Part shown: positions 1 through 9,080 of the stretch, piece after piece
Position numbering within the stretch: the first letter of the stretch is position 1
Layout: every line of letters starts with the position of its first letter
Assembly (NCBI RefSeq): GCF_001522545.3
Contig: NC_031768.1
Location: 111,613,181 to 111,677,180 of the forward strand
Source: Parus major
Lineage: Eukaryota; Chordata; Aves; Passeriformes; Paridae
Reading direction: 5' to 3'
Length of the DNA: 64,000 bases
Notes under the pieces: model-generated
Database searches by the model: none
Told to the model about the DNA's origin: nothing
The model's input: the letters and a program-made list of their open reading frames with translations, nothing else
Program-made: the position numbers and the translations under genes

Positions 1-406
1 GAGCAGTCACTTGGCCTGTGCCCACTGGGTTGTTTTGTGGAACAATATTCATCACTTTGGGGTTTTTAACCCAGTTTAATACTCTGTACTGACTCTGTAC
101 AGCAAAACTGAAGGGCCACCATGAGCCAGGTGGGTTCTCTGGCTTGCTCAGATCCTGCTGCTGAGGAGCAAACTCCTGGAGAAGGTGAATGGAGGGACCA
201 GGCAGGGAGGGAAGCTGTGGGAGAGTCTGCTTCACATCCCTGCCCCTGCCAGCCTGGGTCTGGTGTGCTGCTGCGGGGTGCTGCACGCTGCTTGTCCCTG
301 GGAGCTGAGGCTGCAGAACCTCAGGGGCTGCTTGGGGTCATTTGGGGCTACTTGAGGTCATGTGGGGTTTCTTGAGGTCACTGTGGTCCCTGGGAGGCCA
401 GCTCTC
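1..406. other. Unassigned sequence upstream of the ERVL-like LTR
   Basis: This is moderately GC-rich flanking DNA. A short ORF (121-375, 84 codons) starts in a good Kozak context (gccaccATGa) but encodes no recognisable domain and has a biased Gly/Glu/Ala composition, so I do not call it a gene. The last part (about 325-380) carries three RGGTCA motifs in the same phrase, 'cttgaggtca', that makes up the minisatellite at 2.2-2.6 kb. That suggests the flank and the minisatellite share an origin. Confidence 0.4.
325..381 (+). repeat. Short outlier block of the AGGTCA minisatellite
   Basis: The sequence contains GGGTCA at 335-340 and AGGTCA at 355-360 and 375-380. The last two lie exactly 20 bp apart, inside the repeated phrase 'cttgaggtca'. 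The same phrase recurs through the larger array at 2222-2590. The block lies just outside the proposed LTR start. It may be a remnant of the same array or of the sequence that gave rise to it. Confidence 0.45.
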
Positions 407-504
407 TGTTAATGGGCTATCAAGTCTCACTGCATGACTCATAAATTCCATCATCCCGTGGTGAGATGCTCCACCCAGGGAGAGGAGCCAAGCACCTACC
501 TGGA

Positions 505-510
505 TATAAT
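505..510 (+). promoter_or_regulatory. TATA-like box of the ERVL-like LTR
   Basis: TATAAT sits about 310 bp upstream of the ATTAAA signal, as expected for a U3 promoter. The element is old, so activity is doubtful. Confidence 0.35.
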
Positions 511-817
511 CAGAGGGTTTGGAACACTAGAGTTATCTTTTCTACTGGATTCCCAGGGGACAAGAGCTCCATAACCACCACTGGACCTTCAGAGGAAGAC
601 CAGACCTTTCTATAAGATCTGTAGACCCTGTCACTCCAGGAAGACCGCAGCCAACATTTAATCAGACTGCTACCACCACCCTGACCAAGAGGGTGTCAGG
701 TTGTATCCTGACTCTGCCAGTTTAAGCCAGTGTTTCTGTAGTATTATTCTAGCAGCAGTAGTATATTTCTGTAGTAGTATAATTCTGCAGTATTATTGCA
801 TTTATTTTAATTTTCCT

Positions 818-823
818 ATTAAA
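818..823 (+). terminator. ATTAAA polyadenylation signal of the ERVL-like LTR
   Basis: The hexamer ATTAAA follows a T-rich stretch and precedes the likely U5 end. This placement is typical of the R/U5 region of an LTR. Confidence 0.4.
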
Positions 824-850
824 TTGTAGTTCTGGCTTGGAAATGGAGCA

Positions 851-1520
851 GAGTGGAACAAGGGATCCAGTGCCTGAGGAAATTGGCTGTGCTGGAGATC
901 ATTTTTCCCTAAGAGCCCCCATGGTGTCCAGTGCAGATGTGGCTGAGATTCGCACAGCTTGGACCAGATATCCTCCTGTTTCCTAGAGACGCTGCAGGGG
1001 AGGGAAGGAGAGGACAAGGTGGGAGCACTGGCCAACAAACTAAGAATTTACAGGGACACTGTCACTGCCCCATCACACACCCATGCCTCATATGTGGAAA
1101 CAAAGCTGAGCATATCTGGAGCTGGATTGAAGAAGGCCACCATAAAATGAGAAAGGATTTTAAGGAAGAAATTTATCACATCTCACCAGAACCAATAAGT
1201 CTCTGCCATTAGGAGCAGATATCCCCCAGCCTGAGAGAGAGGATATGCTCCACAAGTTAAGCCCTGTTTTCTCCTTCAGGAACATGGGATGGGAAACCCA
1301 CCTCCTCCTTAGCAGCCTGGTACATGACCTGAGAAGAGCAATATCCACCACATCTGGAGCCAACACCACTCTGGTCTCTCGTGGTCAGAACTCCTGATGG
1401 CACAGGGATGATAACAGGACTGATTCTCCTGAAGGGAGCTCAGGAACGTATTTATTTACAGGAGGAGAGCAATGTGTACCATGACCAGGATTAGAGGGGC
1501 CCTGCCTCTAGCCAGGCAGA
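851..1520 (+). mobile_element. Probable internal ERV sequence, too decayed to assign
   Basis: This stretch lies between the LTR and the recognisable pol remnant, so it should correspond to the leader and gag-to-protease part of the element. No intact zinc knuckle or matrix/capsid motif can be read. Short ORFs (931-1212 and its overlaps) have no family signature. It is shorter than a normal gag plus leader would need, so a large internal deletion is likely. Confidence 0.4.
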
Positions 1521-2182
1521 GGAAAGGATGATCGGATCTGTTGGACCGTGTGGATCCCATGGCCCGGCACATCTACCCACAAAGGTCCAGCTTTGGGGGG
1601 CAGCAGCACTCAGTGTACCTGGTGCCTACAAGGAATATGGGAGCAGAATCCATTTCTGTTTCTGGAGGAATGAGGATCTGAGCAGATGAAGTGAGTTCAG
1701 CTGGGAATGAGTGGCAGAAACTCCGACCATGACTGGCCCAGAGGCCCTGCATCCTCGGCATGGGCCATCTCAGAAATGGGGAGTTCAGAAACCCAAAAGC
1801 ACATTCTGGGGATTTTGGGATGGTTGCCTGGTCTCTCAGGTGTCCCCTCTTCTGTGGGACTGCTGGGAGCTGAAGAACAACAGGTCCCAATGACCACAGT
1901 AATGGTGCATGGTCAGCAGATCTTCACCATCATCTAAATGTGCTGTGCAACATCTCAACAAGGAGAAAGTGCCTTCTTTTTTCTTTTTTCCCTTAATTCA
2001 ATCAAAATAAAAACCTAAATAAGACTTGTCTTACTTGTCTCTGTAATTCCCATCCGTGAGATGATTGGGGAACTGGGGAGCCAAGGGGTGCTCAGCAAGG
2101 CTCGTTCACCCTATAAGAGCCCTATATGGCCAGTGCCATGGCCAGTGGGGAATGGAGGCTGAGCATAGGTTATTGTGAACTA
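1521..2182 (+). pseudogene. Decayed ERVL-like pol fragment (protease end and start of reverse transcriptase)
   Basis: Reading forward, an aspartic-protease C-terminal motif is visible at 1751-1771 as ILGMGHL; the usual acidic residue is replaced by Gly. The Asp-Thr-Gly active-site triplet expected upstream (about 1580-1640) cannot be read. The frame then shifts to one open at 1707-1937, which ends in a stop. About 80-100 bp of A/T-rich sequence with no family match (1938-2040) may be an insertion. From 2043 the same frame resumes with IPIREMIGEL and then SPYKSPIWPV, a reverse-transcriptase N-terminal signature. Another frame change near 2135-2140 is needed to read GEWRLSIGY at 2147-2173. Several stops and at least two frameshifts make this a dead fragment. 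The polymerase catalytic motif is absent because the copy ends before it. Confidence 0.7.
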
Positions 2183-2221
2183 GTGCAGGTTACTTTCGGT
2201 CATTTCTGTCTCTGGAAAGGG

Positions 2222-2592
2222 TTATTTGAGGTCATTTGGGGTCATTTGAGGTCCTGATTTGGGTTACTTGAGGTCACAGGGGTCATTTGAGGTCACAGGG
2301 GTTACTTGAGGTCATTTGAGCATTTTTTGGTTTTTCCAGGGGTTATTCTAGGTCATTTGAGACCCTGTTCAGGGTTACTTGAGGTAATTTGAGGCCTCCA
2401 TCAGGGTTACTTGAGGTCACAGGGGCCATTTGAGGTTACAATCAGGGTTACTTGAGGTCACAGGGTCATTTGAGGCCTCCATTGGGGTTACTTGAGGTCA
2501 GAGGGGTCATTTGAGGTCCTGCTTGGGGTTACTTGAGGTTATTTGAGTATTTTTTAATTGATCCAGGGTTACTTGAGTTCATTTGGGGTTGC
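2222..2592 (+). repeat. Minisatellite, period about 40 bp, rich in AGGTCA half-sites
   Basis: The phrase gggttacttgaggt, or a close variant, begins at 2261, 2299, 2340, 2372, 2404, 2445, 2485, 2526 and 2566, giving spacings of 38, 41, 32, 32, 41, 40, 41 and 40 bp. Each unit alternates 'ggttacttgaggt' with 'tcatttgaggt' phrases. Exact AGGTCA occurs at 2229, 2271, 2290, 2309, 2350, 2414, 2455 and 2495; GGGTCA occurs at 2239, 2280, 2463 and 2504. Several pairs are direct repeats spaced by 3 or 4 bp. The array begins immediately after the pol remnant, where reverse-transcriptase sequence stops. Confidence 0.85.
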
Positions 2593-3400
2593 TTAACCAG
2601 GAGGCCCAGTTAGTACCGACGCTGCCTTTGGACTTTGCTGTGCATAAAATCCAGCCAGGACTGCAGGGACACAAGTGGACCCATCACACTTGGGTCAAGG
2701 TTTCTAAAGCCCTGGAGATTTGGACTTCTCTGTCTTCTTTTTGGACATAAACCTCTGGTGTTTATGGATTTTCCTGACACTGGAAATTGCTATACCTGCT
2801 ATCCTCATGTACTTGTGGAAATACTACATCTCATTAGAACTGCTCCTATTTGTTGGTTTCTCTTGAAAAATATTGCCTGCTCAAATTGTAGCAGAGCCCC
2901 AGACATTTTTTTTAATCCATGAGAAACATCTCTCAAGAGATGGAACCTGCTGGAGTTCAGGAAGCTGCAGGTGTTCCCCTCACTCACCTCCTCTCTGCTG
3001 GCACAGAAAGGAACCTGGCTCCATCTCAGCAGCCTTACCTTGGCATCCCTGCAGAGCCCACAACATCCTGAATCACTCTGCTCCTCTGCTCTGCCCCAAA
3101 CCCTTCACCACAGTTGTTACAGCCCCTGCTGTGGTTACCACTGGAACAGTAATTACAGCTGTAGCATTCCCCTCCCAGGGAGAAGGATATTTGTCCTCTC
3201 CCCTCACCACTCCTTCCACAGAAATCTCATGTTTTCAGATGTGGCAGGAACGTGGGGTTTGCTGCTGAAAGGCTCAAACGTTTGTTTTCTGCTTGTTCAC
3301 TTGCAATATCTGAGGTGCTGGTCCCTGGCAAAGCCGTGCCTTTGCACCACCAAGCATTCTGCAAGATGATCTAAAAACACCCTGGACAGAAAAAACTATC
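2593..3400. other. Unassigned, moderately GC-rich stretch after the minisatellite
   Basis: Two overlapping ORFs (2635-2922, 95 codons; 2873-3268, 131 codons) are present. The first is Cys- and hydrophobic-rich, and the second contains a Thr/Val/Ala-rich run. Neither has a motif I can place. Given its position, this could be the 3' part of the ERVL-like element (past pol) or unrelated unique DNA. I see no LTR end or polypurine tract that would decide it. Confidence 0.35.
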
Positions 3401-4779
3401 CAAATTCCCACTTTTCCCAGGATTTTTGACTTGCTGTTAATCCACATGACTCCTTTTCAATGAGATCATTAGAACCCTGCATTAATCTTGCATCTTACAC
3501 TTTTGGCAATTTCAGCTTTTGCTACTGCTCTGACTTGGGCACACAGGCTGGGACTCATTTTCTCCTTTTGACTTCACAATTCTTTCTCATATCTTTGTAA
3601 AGGCACATTTGTATCTACATGGATTTGCACTGTGAGTTTTGCAGCACATTTCTGAGGTAATGTGCTCCATCCATATATTACAGGTCTCAGAATCACAAAA
3701 TCAAGGGTAGGCACTGAACTAAAAATTTATCCCAAAGGCAAGATGCTGGGTTTCCTGAAGTTGAGAATTGATGAGGAATGGTCCTGCATCCCTGATTTTT
3801 ACTTGTGGTTTGGGGGAAAAATACAATTTATGCTGAAAAATTAGAAACATTCAAGGGTTAATTTGATTTCATTCAGAATTCAGTATAATTTTCATTTACA
3901 GATCGAAGAGGAATATTTCTCTATATTGAAGGATATGTAAAACTGATCATAACTTACTGGAGATAAAAAGGTTTGAAAAGCCCCTCCACAGTTAAATCTT
4001 GAATCATTGCTGGAAAGCATGGACATGGAACTTCCCTACAAACACAGGCTGAGAAAGTTGGGAATTTTCATTAAGCAGCACTCACCATGCTTGGTTAGGG
4101 AAATCACTACATAGGGGAAACTATTCACAGGTGTTTTATTAATTTCAATTTTTTACAAAACTAAGATGAGGTCTTTTTCCTTTTATTTGGCCCATGTATC
4201 ATGGATATTCTATCTTTAGACAGCTAAATTCTAGGTCCATAGCTTACTAATAGAGAAAGACCTTAAATTCAATATTCCAAACTGCTCTAAGCAGCATTTC
4301 TGTCTCTATGTTGATTAGTTGAGAGCCTGAGCTTTAGTCGTAGACAACTAAGAGTGCATTTCAGTGCACAGTGTTAGAAATTGGGTCAAATAAATAAAAT
4401 GTATGACATGACTTTTCAGGATGGTTTACATGTACCTTAAGAAATATAAATCTGTCTGATTTATGCCATAAATGCTTTTACAGTTAACTACCAGCAATGC
4501 AACTAAAGCAAATGTAAAACCTTGAGATTTGAGTTTTAAACAGTTAGAAGTTATTGACTTAGATTTTTCTGTACAAGTCTCCCAGACAATTATTGTAGGT
4601 CATTTTGATGCTGACCACATAAGAGTGCTGGAATTCCTTAGTTCTTACACAAATTATACTGATTGCATCTACCCTGACATAATCCACAATTCCTTTATTT
4701 ATTTCTTTACTGAGCTTTCCTCTCCAGTTTATTCCATTTGTTACCATTATTTCACAATCTTTGCTTTCAGTGTTTGGAT
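3401..4779. other. AT-rich unique sequence, nothing recognised
   Basis: No repeat family, splice-like exon or RNA gene is recognisable. Short ORFs have the composition expected by chance. Confidence 0.6.
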
Positions 4780-4905
4780 GTTTGTTGGTTTGGGGTGGGT
4801 TTTTTTGTGTTATTGTTGTAGGTTTTTTGTTCTCTTGGGTTTTTTTGGGGGGGTTTTGGTGGTTTTTTGGGGAGGGGTTGGGGTGTTGCATAGGGCAGGG
4901 GAGCT
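4780..4905 (+). repeat. GT-rich low-complexity tract with G-runs
   Basis: The plus strand is almost purely G and T for about 100 bp. G-runs are found at 4792-4795, 4797-4799, 4837-4839, 4847-4853, 4869-4872, 4874-4877, 4880-4883, 4893-4895 and 4898-4901. Three runs of four G lie within 15 bp, with further runs on both sides at loops of 9-15 nt, so a G-quadruplex with one long loop is possible. The tract also explains the hydrophobic part of the long ORF 4529-5044. Confidence 0.75.
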
Positions 4906-5679
4906 GCTGATCATTCTCTTCAAAGAGGTTTTGCCTACAGTAAGGACAGTTATTATTATGCATTTTAAGAGCTGGAAGGGCTCATACAACACAAATACAT
5001 CAATACAAACACAAAACATCAGTATTTACCTGAGCAAGATTTGACAGAGGGGAGGTTGGGAATGGGATGCAGTTTAACTTAAGCTTTAATAATGTTCCCA
5101 TTTATGTGAGGCCACATAAAGCAGAAAGATCCGGTGTTTGTCTCCATAGACAATCACACTGACAGTGTTTTGCAATCAGAGATAAATCAGGAGGTGCCAA
5201 CAAGCCCTGTCCCCACCTTGCCTGAGACAGTCCCCTGCCACTGCCCCGTTTCTGTGTTCCCCCTATTAAATTATCCTTGTCTAGGCTGCTTCTGTCACAG
5301 ATCTCTGGAGCAGCTCCCATCTTTCAGAGCAGGATTACTTATCCTGTGGCCTTTCTCTCTTTCACAGATGTCTAAACCCATATACACCTGTCGGATTTCT
5401 ATCAGCTCCTTCCTGGGGAGACCTAATCTATCTGTCACTGGCAATCTGCACAACAGCCATGAGACGCAGGAGCCATCCTGCTAAATGTAGCCTGTCCTGG
5501 CTAGCTGGAGCCAGGATAACATTTAATTCTTGGCTAAACCAATAGCCCAGTGACTATTTTTATTCATATGGATATGCACAACGCATAGGTATTTCCTATT
5601 TTATAGTTATGGCAGCATGGGGTGGTACACAGACAGCAGAAACCCAGTGGGTGTCACAGATAGCACTGGTGCCTGCCCT
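4906..5679. other. Unique sequence, nothing firmly recognised
   Basis: Mixed composition with no repeat family. A 116-codon ORF (5134-5484) has no domain signature. The stretch leads into the enhancer-like block that follows. Confidence 0.5.
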
Positions 5680-6410
5680 GTGCCTTTAAAAAATGACCAC
5701 ACATCCCATTAAAGGAATCCCGTAAATGTCAGTCACGGCATAATTAGTGTCTGCAAAGGTACTTCCTGGCAATAATTGATTTCTTAATCCAGATCCCAAT
5801 CTGCTCCACTGATATTCTTTAATGACTTTCTGAAGCCAGTGATAACAAATTGGATAAGAAAAGACGTTTTTGTCAATCTGGAGGACTCGCAGGAGACACA
5901 AAGGCGGAGTTAACGTGATGCTGTTGCCAAGAGTGACTGAGCAAACAGTGTTTGCAATTACAACTCACCTCCCTAACTTCATTTCCAGCAAAACAGCAGC
6001 ACTTTAATTATGGCAGCACCAGAGTAAAACAGAGGGAGGGGGAAAATTGCTTTCCATCACTTGTTTGTTCCTTTGTCTTTCACACTTCTCGACAAACTCC
6101 ATCATATAATTAAACTCTAAAGGCTGTTTGCTGACAACCTGTGGTCAGAGATGATAATCATGCTCAAGTCAGGTGCCCTTCTTCCTACAGTGCCAGGTTC
6201 TGCCAGAGTGCTTCCTCTGCACAGATTATTGCACATCCAAATCAGGTCATTGGAGGCAGGGTGTGATGTGGGTGTAGCTGGCAAGTTTTAAAAGCTTGCC
6301 ATTACAATTGCCTAATGAGGAACTGCATTAACAGCCTGTTTCTCCCACACCTCACATTCAGAGGAAAGGGTAAATTCAGCCATTAGAGTGGCTGGAAAAC
6401 ACTGGTGTCT
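5680..6410. promoter_or_regulatory. Candidate conserved non-coding element
   Basis: The block keeps about seven CpGs in an otherwise CpG-poor background. It has several TAAT/ATTA homeodomain cores (for example near 5740, 5777, 6005 and 6108), a GTTAAC-type site and a TGTGGT core near 6140. It contains no low-complexity sequence. A short palindrome at 6280-6300 sits inside it. The call rests on composition only; no comparison with another genome was possible. Confidence 0.25.
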
Positions 6411-8689
6411 CATTTCAAAATTCCACTCAAATTCACCCCTAAGAGTAATAAGCTGCTGTGGCCTCTAATTTCAATAAAAGCAATATAGAGCATAGGGAGG
6501 GAGGGCTGGGCTCCCCAAGGAAAGGGAAACACCACAACATTTTCAGACATCATGGGGAAAAAATTGAATTACAAAGATTTGGGAATCTTAATGTCATAAA
6601 AAGCAATCCCAAGATTGTTTTATATTGCTTTCCAGCTTATATCTGCACACTGTAATACACCAACATATAAACTGATTTTTCTCTTACTACTGAAAAATCA
6701 AATAAATGAAACAGAGACTCTTGAAGGACATTCTACAGTGAGAAAAGCTTGCTAAATTTCAATTCTGTGAGTAAATTGAGACAAGGGACACAGTCCTGTC
6801 ATCCTGGCTCTCTCTGTGGCCTGTCAGTCTAGAAAATGAGAACATTCTGGGTCTAAAATGATAGGAGAAACAATTAAATACAGAATGGGACCCAGGGTGA
6901 GTTTGAGGAACCTTGTTCAGCCTTGGATCCAGACAAAGCCATGGTCAGCAATCCCCCCTGCCCATCAAGCACTTACTGGTGTATGAAGAAAAAGGTAGGA
7001 AAAACAAGCTGGAAAAGGTCTGGCTGCTGTTGGGATTGGGTGCAACCCTGTGGAGAAAAAAAGGATTTTTCTCCTCACCTCCCTTCAAATGTAACACCTG
7101 CTGAAGTTTCTGGCAGGTGTAGGGTGCTGGGGCCAGCTGCAACAAAATTGGGAGAGCTTGCTGAGGGCTGGCCTGTGGCAGGGAGCAGGCAGAGAGCCAA
7201 GTGTCAGAGGTGACAAAACAAGGTGGCTTTTGCAGAGACCTGCAGGATCAGTGCATGTGTTTGTGCAGCTCAGAAAGATGCTGAAAACTGCTGAGGCAGA
7301 AAGTGAGCATGGAGGGAAGAAATGCCCCAGGAATTTGGGAATATTTGCTCTCCAGCTGGCTCTGCCTCACCCCAGCACCTCTGAGCTCCTGCCCTTTCAA
7401 CAAGGTTTCCTTGTTCAAGTTCGCTACTTTCATTTGCTCTAAATATGACTTTAAGGCTAGAAAGTCTCTGATCACTCTTGATGAGCTCACTTTGAAGAAA
7501 AGGCTCCCACCAGGACTTCAGGGAATCACAAACACTTTTCAAACTACACTGGATGTTTGCATTCCCTGTGAGCAGTGGCAGCCTGGGGTTGCTGTCCCTG
7601 CAGCCCATCCATCCCTTGTCTCAACCTGGAAAGGGGCTGAGGCCTGGGGATGATGCATGATGGTGATGACTGATGGATATAACTCTTCTGTCCCACCCAG
7701 TCCTGCACTTGACACTTTTCTCCACTCAGGCAGAAATAACTGGATGATTGCAGTGATGTAGAGGTTCCAGAACCAGTGCAGGTGCTGCAAACATCACCAC
7801 TGGTCCTGAGGACAGTCAGACTTTGCTCCTCTAGCTGCTTAAAATCCCTGTCCTCCTGATTTTTCCACCATTTATGAACCCTCCCTCTGTTCCCAGCATC
7901 TGGGTTTCAAATTCATACATCATTGTGTTGCCTGTAGTTTTCTTTACGCTTTGACATGTTAGTTAATCTAATGTCAATTAAACTGCTGGGAATGACAGCT
8001 TTTTAATTTTCTGGGAAGCTGCTTGCTTCTCAACACATTCTAATCTTGAATTTCAGCTTTTTTTTTTCCAGGCCTAGACCTTTCCTAAGTACACACGGAC
8101 AAAAGCTCCAAATTATCCTGTGGTTTGGTGATTCTGAGCAAAATGTGCCCTGGGGCTTAGCCTGAGAACATCAACTCATTTTCTTTAGTGACCCGAGACA
8201 GATAACCAGAGGCTGGGTTTCCAAAGGTGAAAGGCTGCTGTCACTAAGCCACTGCAGCAACTTAATTGAATGTTTTCTCCCAGCATCAGCAGCAAAGGTT
8301 GCTTTTACTATTTGTTCAGTGTTGGGATTAGGATGGAGTATTTGCCTGACTTGTCTCTGAACAAAAACTGTAAAAGAAAAAAAAAAAAATGTTTGCAATT
8401 ACTTATTGAGTGCCATCCTGACATATCCAAGGGTCATTTGCACAGTCCTCCAGTCGCTCTGGGTCAAAACTCATTTCTGCTTTGGTAAATCACACCCAGG
8501 ATGGCTTTGTTGCATGTTATGACCTGCCCCACATCCACACATCATCAAACATTTGAATTAAATAACACAAACTCCATGGTGCCTTTTATTTCTTTTCTTT
8601 TTTCCCACAGAGCTCTTGCATATTTGGGGTTTTTTTTTCCCTCTTTTTTTCTTCCCAATCAGAGGCTAATAGAAAGGCTTAATTAGTAA
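6411..8689. other. Unique sequence, nothing recognised
   Basis: This is mostly AT-rich, with a somewhat GC-richer part at 6880-7700 that carries several 80-116 codon ORFs on both strands. No domain or splice arrangement supports them. There is an A13 run near 8386 and T-rich runs near 8060 and 8630. Confidence 0.55.
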
Positions 8690-9080
8690 TATTTTGTTTC
8701 CATTAGGTTTGGACTGGGATTCTGTGCTTATCTGGGTGGGGGGAGCCTGGAGAAGGAGTCACCAGGATGTTCATTAATTTCCCAGTAGGGCTACGCAGAT
8801 CAGCCTAAACCTGAGAAGGTTTGCTTTCCTTCCCCACCCCTTTGCATGCACACCCTCCTAATGGAGATGGAGGAGAGATAATCAGAGAGGGAACAGGCAG
8901 CTCTTCACCATTTGTGAGACTAATGAGCCCCTTCATCTATTCTCATTATAAATATGCCACCTCTGGCACCAGGCTTTGGTTCTGTTCCTAGCTACATCAA
9001 CATCAATTTTGAGGCACACTGATGCATCACTAACACACACGACAGCCAAACCTCTCCTTTTCAGCATTTTTTTGTCATTG
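8690..9080. promoter_or_regulatory. Candidate conserved non-coding element
   Basis: This compact block has no low-complexity sequence. It contains several TAAT/ATTA cores, GATAA sites near 8877 and 8881 and a TGCATG-like octamer fragment near 8844. It resembles the composition of vertebrate developmental enhancers, but that is a weak criterion. Confidence 0.2.

Larger units (their letters stand above)
407..850 (+). mobile_element. ERVL-like long terminal repeat (5' end of a decayed provirus)
   Basis: I recognise the overall pattern of a bird ERVL-type LTR. A plausible TG start lies at 407 (tgttaatgggc). A TATA-like box sits at 505-510, and downstream there is CT/CA-rich sequence with the phrase 'gggtgtcaggttgtatcctg' near 691. 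An ATTAAA polyadenylation signal at 818-823 follows an AT-rich stretch. The 3' boundary is uncertain by some tens of bases because no clean CA end or primer-binding site could be fixed. The pol remnant downstream in the same orientation supports reading this as the 5' LTR. A short tagt/agtat-rich patch at 735-800 looks like later microsatellite expansion. No matching 3' LTR is seen in the window. Confidence 0.6.

Noticed and set aside
121..375. 84-codon ORF with a strong Kozak start
   Set aside because: No domain, and its C-terminal part overlaps the minisatellite-like block, so a conserved protein is unlikely.
2222..2592. CRISPR-like array
   Set aside because: Units are tandem and degenerate with no unique spacers, in a vertebrate genome; it is a minisatellite.
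2873..3268. 131-codon ORF with a Thr/Val/Ala-rich run after the minisatellite
   Set aside because: Could be retroviral 3' sequence, but no cleavage site, fusion-peptide pattern or Cys motif could be identified; left as unassigned.
4529..5044. Longest plus-strand ORF, 171 codons, with hydrophobic stretches
   Set aside because: The hydrophobic run is produced by the GT-rich tract (GTT, TTT and GGG codons). There is no domain, and the ORF starts in AT-rich sequence without any gene context.
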